Numbered from the stretch's first letter, positions 29,040-37,767 are shown. The stretch is 64,000 nucleotides of DNA from Nocardia kruczakiae NBRC 101016 (GCF_001612965.1 NZ_BDBL01000015.1:62001-126000), one strand, 5' to 3'. Notes: generated by a model from the sequence alone, not told the origin. Program-made: numbers and translations.

Positions 29040-30250
29040 GCGTCGTGACGGGAATGGGCGTGGTGGCGCCCAACGGGCTGGGCCTGGACCACTACTGGGA
29101 TGCGGTGCTGGCCGGCCGCGGCGCGATCGCACCGCTGACCCGATTCGACACCACCGGATTCGGCGCCACGCTGGCCGGCCAGGTCGCCGAGTTCGACGCC
29201 GGCAAATACTTGCCGAGCCGGCTGCTGCCGCAGACCGACGTCTCCACGCGGATGGCACTGGTGGCCGCGCAGTGGGCTCTCGACGACGCGAAGGTCGACA
29301 CCACCGCACTCACCGACTACGGCATGGGTGTGGTCACCGGAAACGCTTCCGGCGGTTTCGAATTCACCCACCGCGAATTCAACAAGCTGTGGTCGCGCGG
29401 CTCCGAGCACGTGAGCGTGTACGAATCGTTCGCCTGGTTCTACGCGGTGAACACCGGCCAGATCTCGATCCGCCACGGCATGCGCGGACCGAGCAGCGCC
29501 CTGGTCGCCGATCAGGCCGGTGGCCTCGACGCGGTCGGGCACGCCCGGCGCACCGTGCGGCGCGGCACTCCCCTGGTGGTCACCGGCGGCGTCGATTCGG
29601 CGCTCGACCCGTGGGGCTGGGTTTCCCATATCGCGGCCGGAACCGTCAGCACCGCAACCGATCCCGCACGCGCCTATCTTCCGTTCGACGCGCACGCGGC
29701 GGGTAACGTGCCCGGCGAGGGCGGGGCCATGCTGGTACTCGAGGACGCGGCGGCGGCCCAGGCACGCGGTGTGCCCGACTGTTACGGCGAAATCGCGGGG
29801 TACGCGCAGACTTTCGATCCGCCTCCGGGTTCGCCGCGCCCGCCGGGACTGCAGCGGGCGATCGAGCTGGCGCTCGCCGATGCCGGACTGCGCAGCGACG
29901 ACATCGATGTGGTCTTCGCCGATGCCGCCGGCGTGCCCGAGGCCGACCGCGCCGAGGCGGCCGCCCTCGACGCCGTCTTCGGTCCCGGCGGGGTCCCGGT
30001 GACCGCCACGAAACCGCTCACCGGGCGGCTGTTCTCCGGTGCGGGCCCGCTCGACATCGTCACCTGCCTGCTGGCCATGCGCGACGCGGTGATCCCGCCG
30101 ACCGTGGCCACCACCGAACTGGCCGAAGGATGCGGGATCGATCTGGTCCGCGGCGAACCGCGCTCGGCCGACCTCGGCGCCGGGCTCGTCCTCGCCCGCG
30201 GCCGATGGGGTTTCAACTCCGCAGTGGTCGTCCGCGCGCACCCGCGCTGA
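29036..30250 (+). CDS. chain-length factor (KS-beta)
   Basis: A 404-residue KS homologue in which the catalytic cysteine is replaced by Gln160 ([16 protein letters not shown]), the diagnostic CLF feature. The CLF forms a heterodimer with KS-alpha and sets polyketide length. ATG 29036 sits inside the KS-alpha stop (ATGA), typical of KS-CLF pairs that need equal translation. The chain length cannot be read from the sequence by eye. Confidence 0.96.
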   Translation: MSVVTGMGVVAPNGLGLDHYWDAVLAGRGAIAPLTRFDTTGFGATLAGQVAEFDAGKYLPSRLLPQTDVSTRMALVAAQWALDDAKVDTTALTDYGMGVVTGNASGGFEFTHREFNKLWSRGSEHVSVYESFAWFYAVNTGQISIRHGMRGPSSALVADQAGGLDAVGHARRTVRRGTPLVVTGGVDSALDPWGWVSHIAAGTVSTATDPARAYLPFDAHAAGNVPGEGGAMLVLEDAAAAQARGVPDCYGEIAGYAQTFDPPPGSPRPPGLQRAIELALADAGLRSDDIDVVFADAAGVPEADRAEAAALDAVFGPGGVPVTATKPLTGRLFSGAGPLDIVTCLLAMRDAVIPPTVATTELAEGCGIDLVRGEPRSADLGAGLVLARGRWGFNSAVVVRAHPR

Positions 30251-30300
30251 CCCCGCACAGCAATCGCAGTATCCCTTCCGAATGCACTCAGGAGCACATC

Positions 30301-30558
30301 ATGACCATCACCATCGACACCCTGCGCCGAATTCTCGTGGCCTGCGCCGGCGGCGACGAGGACGCCCCCGAACTCGCCGGTGACATCGCCGAGGTCGAGT
30401 TCGAGGAACTCGGCTACGACTCGCTGGCACTGATCGAAACCGCCTCGCGCATCCAGCGCGAGTTCGGGGTGACAGTGCCCGAGGAACAGCTCATCGACGT
30501 CAAGACCCCGCAGGAGCTGATCGACATCGTCAACCAGCAGCTGGCGGGTGTGGCATGA
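30301..30558 (+). CDS. acyl carrier protein of the type II PKS
   Basis: An 85-residue acidic ACP with the phosphopantetheine attachment motif ELGYDSLALIE (Ser41). GGAG lies just before ATG 30301. It carries the growing poly-beta-keto chain between KS/CLF, ketoreductase and cyclases. It overlaps the next gene by 4 bases. GYDSLAL is the type II PKS variant of the more general GxDSL motif. Confidence 0.95.
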   Translation: MTITIDTLRRILVACAGGDEDAPELAGDIAEVEFEELGYDSLALIETASRIQREFGVTVPEEQLIDVKTPQELIDIVNQQLAGVA

Positions 30559-31505
30559 CGATCCGCACGACGCACACCCGGGTCGTCGGGGCGCCCGCGG
30601 ACGAGGTCTACGGGCTGGTCGCCGACGTCGGCCGCTGGCCGGTGATCTTCGAACCGTCCGTGCTGGTACGGCATCTGCACCGCGGGGCCGACGAGGAGCG
30701 GTTCCGGCTGTGGGCGACGGTGAACGGTCAGGTCACCGACTGGACCTCGCGCCGGACCCTGGATCCCGCCGGCCGGCGCATCACCTTCGAGCAGGAACGC
30801 AGCCGGGCGCCGATCGCCTCCATGGGCGGGCAGTGGAGTTTCGACGAAACCGGCCCGCGCACAACGACTGTCACCCTCGATCATCACTTCACCGTGGCCG
30901 ACGGTGTGGATCCGGACGTGATCACCGGTGCGGTCGACCGCAACAGCGTCACCGAACTGGCCGCGCTGGCACGGATCGCCGAGCTGGGGCATCCGGTCGA
31001 CGACATCATCGTCACCTTCGAGGACCGCGTGACGCTGGATGCGACGGCAGCCGAACTCTACGACTTCATCTACCACAGCGACCGCTGGCCCGACCACGTT
31101 CCACACGTCGGCCGGGTGGATCTCACCGAAGACACCGACGGCGTGCAGCTGATGGAGATGGACACCGTCACCGAGGGCGGTATCCCGCACACCACCCGCT
31201 CGATCCGGATCTGTGTCCCGTCCGAACGCATCGACTACAAACAGCAGCTGCCGCCCGCGATGCTGTTCGGGCACAGCGGCGCATGGGAATTCGCCGACGG
31301 CCCCGCCGGAGTGGTGGTCCTCGCCCGGCACACGGTGGCGATCAACCCTGCCGCCGCGCGCGAAATCCTCGGCCCCGGTACCGGACTCGCCGAGGCCCGC
31401 GCCTATCTCGGCGAAGCCCTGGGCACCAACAGCCGCAACACCCTGCTGTGCGCGGCGCAGTACATCGCGGCCCGCCGCGCCGAATCCGCGAAATCACCGT
31501 CATGA
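30555..31505 (+). CDS. didomain aromatase/cyclase (SRPBCC)
   Basis: A 316-residue protein with two START/SRPBCC (polyketide cyclase) domains: residues ~1-145 (HTRVVGAPADEVYGLVADVG and RWPVIFEPSV) and ~155-310 (VTLDATAAELYDFIYHSDRW). Didomain ARO/CYCs aromatise the first ring after C9 ketoreduction of the chain. The presence of an ActIII-like ketoreductase in the cluster agrees. The ATG overlaps the ACP stop. Confidence 0.92.
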   Translation: MTIRTTHTRVVGAPADEVYGLVADVGRWPVIFEPSVLVRHLHRGADEERFRLWATVNGQVTDWTSRRTLDPAGRRITFEQERSRAPIASMGGQWSFDETGPRTTTVTLDHHFTVADGVDPDVITGAVDRNSVTELAALARIAELGHPVDDIIVTFEDRVTLDATAAELYDFIYHSDRWPDHVPHVGRVDLTEDTDGVQLMEMDTVTEGGIPHTTRSIRICVPSERIDYKQQLPPAMLFGHSGAWEFADGPAGVVVLARHTVAINPAAAREILGPGTGLAEARAYLGEALGTNSRNTLLCAAQYIAARRAESAKSPS

Positions 31506-32434
31506 CCACGACCGGAAGTCCGCAGCTCGCCGAGCCGGTGGTGCAGGAGGTGGCCGACGGTGTCTTCGCCTACACCCACGGCCACGGCGGCTGGTGCGTC
31601 AGCAACGCCGGTGTCGTCGCCGGGCCCGACGGCGCGCTGGTGATCGATACCCTCGCCACCGAGGACCGCACCCGCGCCCTGATCGAGCACGTCGATCGCG
31701 TCGCCGGCGGGCCGGCGCGCACCGTGGTCAACACCCATCACCACGGCGACCACAATTTCGGCAACCATCTGTTCGGGCCGGCCGCGGTCCTCGTCGGACA
31801 CGATCGGATCCGCGCCGAGATGATCGAGACCGGGCTGGCTCTGACACAGCTGTGGCCGCAGGTCCGGTGGGGCGACGTGCGAGTCACGCCGCCCACCCTC
31901 ACCTTCTCCGACCGGCTGACCCTGCACGTCGGCGAGCGGCGCGTGGAGCTGATCCATCTGGGTCCGGCGGCGCACACAACCAACGATGTGGTGGCGTGGC
32001 TGCCCGCGGAGAAGGTGCTGTTCGCCGGGGATCTGGTGATGTCGGGCGCGGCGCCGTTCTGCTTGTTCGGTTCGGTCGAGGGCACCCTCGCCGCGATCCG
32101 GACATTGTCCGAGCTCGGCGCGGAAACCGTTGTGGCAGGCCATGGCCCGGTCACCGGACCGGAGATCTTCGATCAGACGACCCGGTATCTGGAATGGATC
32201 GGCAGGTTGGCGCTCGACGGCCGGGCGTTGGGGCTGACTCCGCTCGGGATCGCCCTGGAGGCCGATCCCGGCGAGTTCGCGGATCTGGTGGATGCCGAGC
32301 GGGTGGTCGGCAATCTCCATCGCGCCTATGCCGAGGCGGACGGCGCGGCGCCGGGCGCGCCGCTGGATGTGCTCACCATCTTCGACGAGATGGTCGGCTA
32401 CAACGACGGCCGGGTCCCGACGTGCCTGGCCTGA
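31502..32434 (+). CDS. metallo-beta-lactamase-fold protein of the PKS cluster
   Basis: A 310-residue MBL-fold hydrolase with the metal motif THHHGDHNFGNH (His79, His81, Asp83, His84) and a later GPAAHTTNDVVAWLP and VVAGHGPV. MBL proteins in aromatic PKS clusters include the ActIV type that acts as second-ring cyclase and/or thioesterase (known). A similar role is likely here. The ATG overlaps the cyclase stop by 4 bases. A generic glyoxalase-like hydrolase remains possible. Confidence 0.85.
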   Translation: MTTTGSPQLAEPVVQEVADGVFAYTHGHGGWCVSNAGVVAGPDGALVIDTLATEDRTRALIEHVDRVAGGPARTVVNTHHHGDHNFGNHLFGPAAVLVGHDRIRAEMIETGLALTQLWPQVRWGDVRVTPPTLTFSDRLTLHVGERRVELIHLGPAAHTTNDVVAWLPAEKVLFAGDLVMSGAAPFCLFGSVEGTLAAIRTLSELGAETVVAGHGPVTGPEIFDQTTRYLEWIGRLALDGRALGLTPLGIALEADPGEFADLVDAERVVGNLHRAYAEADGAAPGAPLDVLTIFDEMVGYNDGRVPTCLA

Positions 32435-33690
32435 GCGAGCGCGGCGAGCGAGAGACAGTCACAGCCGAGACCGTCGATGTGTGTGTGGTCGGCGGCGGAC
32501 CGGCGGGACTGGTCGCCGGTGTGCTGCTGGCCCGGTCCGGAGCGAAAGTCATTGTGCTGGAGAAACATCCGGACTTCCTGCGCGACTTCCGCGGCGACAC
32601 GGTCCACCCGTCGACGCTGACGGTGATGGACGAACTCGGGCTCGCCGACGAATTTCTCCGGCTGCCGCATGTGCGGGCTCCGCGGCTGCCGATGGCGACC
32701 GCGCTGGGGCCGGTCGTGTTCGCCGACTTCGCCCGGCTGCCCGGCCGGTTTCCGTTCGTGGCGTTCATGCCGCAGTGGGACGTGCTGAACTTCCTCGCCG
32801 AAACCGGCCGCCGCTATCCGGGATTCCGTCTGCTGCAGCGGGCGGAGGTCACCGAACTGCTCGAGTCCGGCGGCGTCGTCGACGGCGTGCGCGCTGCCAC
32901 CCCGGACGGTCGGGTGGAGGTGCGGGCCCGGCTCGTGATCGCCGCCGACGGACGGAATTCGTTGGTGCGCACCAGCGGTGCGCTGGCGGTGGCGGCGAGC
33001 CGGGCGCCGATGGACGTGTTGTGGTTCCGGGTGGGCAAACCCGAGGGCGAGAGCCTGCCGACCGTGCGCAGCGGCAAGGGTTTCTTCATCGTCTGCATCG
33101 ATCGCGGCGACTATCTGCAGGTCGCCTACATGATCCCCAAGGGTGGTTTCGAGACGATCCGCGCTGCCGGCCTGCCCGGGTTCCGGGCGCAGCTCGCGGC
33201 GATCTATCCGGCACTGGCGCCGGGGCTCGAGACCGCGATCCGCGACTGGGACGATGTGAAACCGCTCGACGTGCGGGTGGACCGGCTGCGGCACTGGTGC
33301 CGGCCCGGCCTGCTGGCCATCGGCGACGCCGCGCACGCGATGTCGCCGGCGGGTGGCGTCGGAATCAATCTCGCGGTCCAGGACGCGGTCGCCGCCGCGC
33401 GGCTGCTGGCGCCGACACTGGCCGCGGGCGGTGTGCCGAGCCTCGCGCAGTTGCGCGCGGTGCAACGCCGCCGCGAATTCCCCATGCGGATAGTGCAATT
33501 CGCGCAGTTGCGTCTGCTCGCCGACCTGTATCCGAACGCGGGAGGACCCAGCACCGACAAGCCGTTGCTGGCCCGGCTGCTGCGTCGTTTCCCCGGACTC
33601 TCGCATGTGGTGGCACGGGTGATCGGCCTCGGGATCCGGCCCGAGCACGTCCCGCCCGCACACGGCGACCAGCTCGTTTCCAGTACCTGA
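32422..33690 (+). CDS. FAD-dependent aromatic hydroxylase
   Basis: A 422-residue flavoprotein monooxygenase with GGGPAGL at 24-30, the DG motif AADGRNSLVR near 180, and GDAAHAMSPAGGVGINLAVQ near 300. These are the marks of class A hydroxylases (PgaE/UbiH-like) that oxygenate polyketide rings with NAD(P)H and O2. GTG 32422 is the only near in-frame start, overlapping the MBL gene by 13 bases. A tailoring oxygenase of the cluster; the site of oxidation is unknown. Confidence 0.9.
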   Translation: MPGLSERGERETVTAETVDVCVVGGGPAGLVAGVLLARSGAKVIVLEKHPDFLRDFRGDTVHPSTLTVMDELGLADEFLRLPHVRAPRLPMATALGPVVFADFARLPGRFPFVAFMPQWDVLNFLAETGRRYPGFRLLQRAEVTELLESGGVVDGVRAATPDGRVEVRARLVIAADGRNSLVRTSGALAVAASRAPMDVLWFRVGKPEGESLPTVRSGKGFFIVCIDRGDYLQVAYMIPKGGFETIRAAGLPGFRAQLAAIYPALAPGLETAIRDWDDVKPLDVRVDRLRHWCRPGLLAIGDAAHAMSPAGGVGINLAVQDAVAAARLLAPTLAAGGVPSLAQLRAVQRRREFPMRIVQFAQLRLLADLYPNAGGPSTDKPLLARLLRRFPGLSHVVARVIGLGIRPEHVPPAHGDQLVSST

Positions 33691-33714
33691 TTCCCCTACC
33701 CAGGAGGACCTGTC

Positions 33715-34476
33715 GTGTCGACCTATCTCCTCGTTCACGGCGCGTTTCACGGCGGCTGGGCCTGGCAGCGAGTGACCCCGCTGCTCACCGCGGCCGGCCA
33801 CCGTGTCTTCGCGCCCTCCCTCGCCGGCATGGGCGAACGCGCCGACGAACTCACCCCCGACGTGGGACTCGACACCCACGTCGACGATCTCGCCGAGCTG
33901 ATCCTCGCCGAGGATCTGCGGGAGCTGATCCTCGTGGGGCACAGCTACGCCGGAATTGTCGTCACCGCGCTCGCGGACCGGTTCCCGGACCGCATCGCCG
34001 AGCTGATCTACGTGGATACCTTCGTGCCGCGAGACGGCGAAGCCGTCGCCGACATCATGCCGGAGATGGTCGAGGCGTTCACCACCGCGGCCGCCGCCGT
34101 CGGGGACGGCTGGCGGGTGCCTCCGCCCACCGAGCCGATGGGCGACAGCGGCATCAACGGCGTCACCGAGGAACCCGACCTGAGCTGGGTGGCCTCGATG
34201 CTGACGGCCCAGTCGCTGAAGACTTTTCACCAGCCGCTGGCCCTGCGCAATCCGGACGATCTGGCGCTCGTTCCCGTCACCCACATCCACTGCAGCGAGG
34301 GCGGCGAGGCATTCAAGGCGATGCGCGCGGCGATGCCGCGGACTCTTCCTCCTGCCGACCTGCCCGCCGAACGGCTGAAGATTCTGCCGACCGGGCACGA
34401 CTGCATGATCACCATGCCGCGTGAATTCGCCGAGCTGCTCCTGCAATCGGCGGCTCAGCGCTCGCCCGCGTCGTAG
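33715..34476 (+). CDS. alpha/beta hydrolase (EstC-like)
   Basis: A 253-residue hydrolase: LVHGAFHGGWAW oxyanion segment at 6-17, nucleophile Ser77 in GHSYAG, acid region YVDTFVPRDGE and catalytic His near 229 (PTGHDCMI). Close to the small plant hydroxynitrile-lyase/EstC-type esterases also found in polyketide clusters. GTG 33715 follows GGAGGA. The 3' end overlaps the convergent HxlR gene by 22 bases. It could release or deacylate the product (inference). Confidence 0.85.
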   Translation: MSTYLLVHGAFHGGWAWQRVTPLLTAAGHRVFAPSLAGMGERADELTPDVGLDTHVDDLAELILAEDLRELILVGHSYAGIVVTALADRFPDRIAELIYVDTFVPRDGEAVADIMPEMVEAFTTAAAAVGDGWRVPPPTEPMGDSGINGVTEEPDLSWVASMLTAQSLKTFHQPLALRNPDDLALVPVTHIHCSEGGEAFKAMRAAMPRTLPPADLPAERLKILPTGHDCMITMPREFAELLLQSAAQRSPAS

Positions 34477-34826
34477 GCGGCGCGGGCCGCCAGCACCTGC
34501 GCCAGGTGCTCGTTCGACCACCGCGCGAGACCGTCGAACAACGGAGTCAGGGTGGCGGCCAGCGCGGTGGCCGCGTACTCGACGCGAGGGGGGACCTCGG
34601 GATGGTAGGTGCGCTGCACCAGACCGTCGCGTTCGAGCTGACGCAGCCGCTGGGTCAGCACCTTGGGCGTGACGCCCGGAATACGTTGCTGCACTTCGTT
34701 GAACCGCATCCGGCCGTCGTGGATCAGCACCCACAGCACCTGGGTGGACCAGCGGCCGAAGAACAAATCGACCACCGGTGAGATCGGGCACGGATCCGCG
34801 ACAGCGGGCGGCGTGACGGGTGTCAT
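34455..34826 (-). CDS. HxlR-family regulator
   Basis: A 123-residue winged-helix protein: FFGRWSTQVLWVLIHDGRMRFNEVQ and VTPKVLTQRLRQLERDGLVQR are the HxlR signature; PRVEYAATALAATLTPLF completes the wing. HxlR proteins sense aldehydes, quinones or redox state. It is divergent from the DUF5519 gene with a tandem 17-base repeat between them, its likely operator. A quinone-type PKS product would be a fitting signal (inference). Confidence 0.88.
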   Translation of the reverse strand: MTPVTPPAVADPCPISPVVDLFFGRWSTQVLWVLIHDGRMRFNEVQQRIPGVTPKVLTQRLRQLERDGLVQRTYHPEVPPRVEYAATALAATLTPLFDGLARWSNEHLAQVLAARAAYDAGER

Positions 34827-34848
34827 GATCGCTCCTGGGCACTTTCCA

Positions 34849-34881
34849 TTTGGTAACTACTATACTTTGGAAACTACTGTG
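34849..34881. promoter_or_regulatory. tandem direct repeat, likely HxlR operator
   Basis: TTTGGTAACTACTATAC at 34849-34865 is followed directly by TTTGGAAACTACTGTG at 34866-34881, a 17-base direct repeat in AT-rich sequence between the divergent HxlR and DUF5519 genes. The GTAACTACTATA-like element is typical of sites bound by HxlR regulators. It probably also overlaps the -10 regions of both genes. Confidence 0.65.
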
Positions 34882-34919
34882 TGACCAGAAGCCTTCACCG
34901 GCGCGAGAGGAGCACAGTG

Positions 34920-35414
34920 ATGACTGCGACCGCACCCCACGGAGATCTGCGCCTGCCCCGGCGGCGGGGCGACCGCCCGCTCACCCGGCCACACAATCCG
35001 CATCAGCAGCTCACCCAGAATCCGGACGTCCGGCTCCAGGAAGCGCTGTGGACGCGCATGGTCGCACTCGACGGCGTGCTGGCCGCCCGCAGCGCGGTCT
35101 CGCTGCCCGACACCCGCGCCCTGCATCTGCGCCCCGAGCTCGCGCACGGACCCGAGGACGCCTTCCTGGCCGGCACCGAATTCGCGCATCTGCACGGGCA
35201 CGCCGACGGCAGCCTGCATCTGCGCCTACCGGAATCCACTGCCGCCGAAGCGGTTTCGGCCGGCTGGGCCGAACAGCATCCGATGGCCCGCGCCGGCGTC
35301 CTGCCGGCGACACTGCTGATGGTCTACGGCCCCCGCGACGCCGATGAACTGGAACAGGTCTGGCAGCTGGTGCGCGCCGCCTACGACTACGCCCGCGGGA
35401 ACGCTCGAGCATGA
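34920..35414 (+). CDS. DUF5519 (luciferase-family) protein
   Basis: A 164-residue protein matching DUF5519: NPHQQLTQNPDVRLQEALWTRM near the N-terminus, then FLAGTEFAHLHGHADGSLHL and a final GPRDADELEQVWQLVRAAYDYA. Its function is unknown; the database name mentions luciferase without known light production. GAGGAG precedes the GTG/ATG pair at 34917/34920. It is the likely target of the divergent HxlR regulator and overlaps the next gene (ATGA). Confidence 0.8.
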   Translation: MTATAPHGDLRLPRRRGDRPLTRPHNPHQQLTQNPDVRLQEALWTRMVALDGVLAARSAVSLPDTRALHLRPELAHGPEDAFLAGTEFAHLHGHADGSLHLRLPESTAAEAVSAGWAEQHPMARAGVLPATLLMVYGPRDADELEQVWQLVRAAYDYARGNARA

Positions 35415-35830
35415 TTCGAGCGTCGGCACGCATCGTGGGGGCCATGACTGCGACTGATCTCGTCGGCACCTGGGAACTGGTGTCCTACTACGACATCGAC
35501 GACGCGGACGTGCGCAGCGAAGGGCCACTCGGCCCGGCGCCGCGCGGTCTGCTGATCTACACCGCACAGGGCTCGGTCTCGGTGAGCATGATGCGCACCG
35601 GCGACACCACCGCGGCGCCCCCGTTCATGGGCTACGCCGGAACCTGGCGCACCGCGGGAATGGCGGTGGTGCACGCCATCAGCGTGTGCTCGAATCCGGC
35701 CTGGGCCTGCACCGAGCAGGTACGACAGATGTCTCTCGACGGCGACGTGCTGACCCTGATCGGCGCCGCGCAGGTGGACGGGCGGACCCAGCGCCGCATC
35801 CTCACCTGGCGCAGGTCCGCCCGCCCGTGA
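35411..35830 (+). CDS. lipocalin-like domain protein
   Basis: A 139-residue protein with the lipocalin-like pattern LVGTWELVSYYDIDDADV, GPAPRGLLIYTAQGSVSV and FMGYAGTW. Such proteins accompany aromatic polyketide genes and may bind hydrophobic intermediates or act as cyclase accessories. ATG 35411 overlaps the DUF5519 stop, but family similarity starts at the in-frame ATG 35444 (MTATDLVGTW), which may be the true start. The stop abuts that of accB on the other strand. Confidence 0.75.
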   Translation: MIRASARIVGAMTATDLVGTWELVSYYDIDDADVRSEGPLGPAPRGLLIYTAQGSVSVSMMRTGDTTAAPPFMGYAGTWRTAGMAVVHAISVCSNPAWACTEQVRQMSLDGDVLTLIGAAQVDGRTQRRILTWRRSARP

Positions 35831-36331
35831 TCACTCCGGCGAGTACGAGAACAGAGGTTCGTCGAATTGCACGGAATCACCGTCCTGTTTGAGGATCGCG
35901 GTGACGACCCCGCCCGCCTCGGCCGTCACCGGGATCATCAGTTTCATCGCCTCGACGATGCCGACCTGACGCCCCGGCGACACCCGATCGCCGACCGCCA
36001 CGAACGGCTCGGCACCGGGCTGCGGGCTCCGATAGAACACCCCCACACTGGGTGCGCGGATCACCGGATCGGCGACCGTCACCTCGGTCGCGACGTCGGT
36101 TGCGGGTGCCGGTGCGGCGCCGGCGCTCACCGCCGCCTCCCCCGGGCCCTGCGGCCACTGCGCCTCCACGGTCACCTCACCGACCTGGATCCGCAGCCCG
36201 CTCGGCTGTGCGGGAAAGCCCGCCAGCAGCCGCAGCGCACCCGACTGGATGGCGTCGAGTATCTGCAGGTAGTCATGCTGGGCGGAATCGAGTTCCGGTG
36301 TGGGCGTGACATTTTCGTCCATTGTCGTCAT
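35831..36331 (-). CDS. accB: biotin carboxyl carrier protein
   Basis: A 166-residue BCCP: a variable N-terminus, an Ala/Pro linker (~60-85) and a biotinyl domain with the attachment motif VEAMKLM (Lys130), preceded by VIRAPSVGVFYRSPQPGAEPF. It carries carboxybiotin between the AccC and AccDA proteins encoded 10 kb away in the same cluster. It starts 15 bases after the ketoreductase stop, so the two genes are one operon. A start 3 codons later at MDE is also possible. Confidence 0.92.
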   Translation of the reverse strand: MTTMDENVTPTPELDSAQHDYLQILDAIQSGALRLLAGFPAQPSGLRIQVGEVTVEAQWPQGPGEAAVSAGAAPAPATDVATEVTVADPVIRAPSVGVFYRSPQPGAEPFVAVGDRVSPGRQVGIVEAMKLMIPVTAEAGGVVTAILKQDGDSVQFDEPLFSYSPE

Positions 36332-36346
36332 GACGGCGCTCCGCGG

Positions 36347-37129
36347 TCAGTAGTTGCCCAGGCCGCCACAGACATTCAATGCCTGTGCGGTCACGGCGGC
36401 GGCGGCCGGCGAGATCAGATAGTCGACCATCGCGGCCACCTCGTCGACCTGGACGTAGCGGCCGATCGGCACCCGGGCGCTCACCCGCGCGTGCACCTCG
36501 TCGGTATCGACACCCCACAGACCCGAATACACCTCCCGAACCCGTTCGGCCATCGGCGTTTCCACGAATCCGGGGCAGACCGCGTTGACCGTGATCCCGG
36601 TCTTGGCCAGCTCCAGCCCCAGCGCCTTGGTGAAGCCGACGACCCCGTGCTTGGAGGCCGAATACGGCGCGCCGTGGAGCACACCCTGCTTACCGCCGGT
36701 CGAGGCGATGTTGACGATCCGGCCGCTACCGCGCTCGAGCATGCCCCCGGCGGTGAGCGCGGCCTTGGTGGCGTAGAAGACGCTGTGCAGGTTCGTCTCG
36801 ACGACGTCGAGCCACAGCTGGTCCTCGATCTGCGCGGTCACGCCGCCGCCGCTGCGACCGGCATTGTTGACCAGGATGTCGACCGGGCCGAACCGCCGGA
36901 CCCCGGCATCGACGTACTCCCGGACCTGGGCGGCGTCGCGGACATCGCAGCCCACCCCGTCCACCGCGAATCCGTCGTCCTGCAACCGCTTGGCCGTATC
37001 GGCCACCCGCTGCTCGTCCCGGGCACAGATGAACACCGCAACACCCTGTGCCGCCAGGTTTTTCGTGATCTGCAAGCCCATTCCGCTGGTCGCTCCGCTG
37101 ACCAGCGCCACGCGCTGACTGTCCGCCAT
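36347..37129 (-). CDS. ActIII-like polyketide ketoreductase
   Basis: A 260-residue SDR with SGATSGMG at 11-18, NNAGRSGGGV at 88-97, catalytic Ser143, Tyr156 and Lys160, and the diagnostic segments NIASTGGKQGV, KHGVVGFTKALGLELAKTGI and TAQALNVCGGLGNY. This is the C9-ketoreductase type that reduces the nascent polyketide with NADPH. GGAGGAG lies just before ATG 37129. It heads a minus-strand operon with accB. The TG of the usual TGATSG motif is SG here. Confidence 0.95.
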   Translation of the reverse strand: MADSQRVALVSGATSGMGLQITKNLAAQGVAVFICARDEQRVADTAKRLQDDGFAVDGVGCDVRDAAQVREYVDAGVRRFGPVDILVNNAGRSGGGVTAQIEDQLWLDVVETNLHSVFYATKAALTAGGMLERGSGRIVNIASTGGKQGVLHGAPYSASKHGVVGFTKALGLELAKTGITVNAVCPGFVETPMAERVREVYSGLWGVDTDEVHARVSARVPIGRYVQVDEVAAMVDYLISPAAAAVTAQALNVCGGLGNY

Positions 37130-37222
37130 ATCTCCTCCATCGGTGCTGGATCCGGTTACGCCGGCCCGTCCGGCCACCAGCGTCGCGAAAGGCCCTATAA
37201 GACCGGTCAAACCGGCGCGGGC

Positions 37223-37270
37223 TCGACCGAATCTCGAGCGCCGTCGGCGACCGTGGAGCGCGATCGAGGT
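37223..37270. promoter_or_regulatory. five SARP-type heptads between ketoreductase and ActVI-like gene
   Basis: TCGACCG (37223), TCGAGCG (37234), TCGGCGA (37244), TGGAGCG (37254) and TCGAGGT (37264) lie in steps of 11, 10, 10 and 10 bases. Two match the SARP consensus TCGAGxx exactly and a third matches TCGA. The region is the 186-base divergent promoter between the KR-accB operon and the ActVI-like gene. Likely the binding array of the SARP encoded at 23.6 kb. Confidence 0.65.
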
Positions 37271-37315
37271 CCGCCCGGAACACCGGCGGCCACACCGTTT
37301 TCCGAGGAGCCGTCC

Positions 37316-37735
37316 ATGACCACTGTCGCCAGCCGTGCCGAGTTGTACGCCGAGGTGCAGCAGTTCTACGCCGATCAGATGCAGCGCCTGGACAACCGCG
37401 ACATCACCGGATACGCCGAAACCTTCACCGAGGACGCGGAATTCGAGCACACACCGGGCCGCCCGCCCGCGCGCACCCGCGCCGGGATCGTGTCGGATCT
37501 GGTGGAGTTCCACAAGCGTTTCGACAGCGATCCGATGCAGCGCCGGCACTGGTTCAACATGATCAACCTCTCCCCGCGCGACGACGGCAGCATCGGCGCC
37601 ACGATGTACTGCCTGGTGGTCAAGATCCGGCCCGGCGCGGCGCCGGAGATCGCGCCGAGCTGTGTGGTCCACGACGTGCTCGTCCGCGTCGACGGTGAAC
37701 TGCGCACCCTGTCCCGCCTGGTCACCCACGACTGA
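37316..37735 (+). CDS. ActVI-ORFA/SnoaL-like NTF2-fold protein
   Basis: A 139-residue NTF2-like protein. ELYAEVQQFYADQMQRLDNR and YAETFTEDAEFEHTPGRPP resemble the ActVI-ORFA family found in pyranonaphthoquinone clusters; a later QRRHWFNMINLSP and VVHDVLVRVDGELRTLSR complete the fold. Members bind or process polyketide intermediates (reduction or ring closure). ATG 37316 has GAGGAG upstream. First gene of the rightmost operon of the cluster, under the heptad array. Confidence 0.8.
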   Translation: MTTVASRAELYAEVQQFYADQMQRLDNRDITGYAETFTEDAEFEHTPGRPPARTRAGIVSDLVEFHKRFDSDPMQRRHWFNMINLSPRDDGSIGATMYCLVVKIRPGAAPEIAPSCVVHDVLVRVDGELRTLSRLVTHD

Positions 37736-37767
37736 CCGAAACCTTCACCCCCACAAGGAGTTACGCT

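Noticed and set aside
31213..32421. Long extension upstream of the FAD monooxygenase in the same frame
   Set aside because: It overlaps the aromatase and MBL genes in another frame and lacks domain motifs; GTG 32422 is a fitting start.
34827..34919. Riboswitch or attenuator before the DUF5519 gene
   Set aside because: The region is only 93 bases and is explained by a direct repeat and promoter; no structured leader is apparent.
32398..34935. 845-codon open frame on the minus strand opposite the monooxygenase and hydrolase
   Set aside because: No recognisable motif and composition of an antisense frame; the plus-strand genes have full catalytic motifs.
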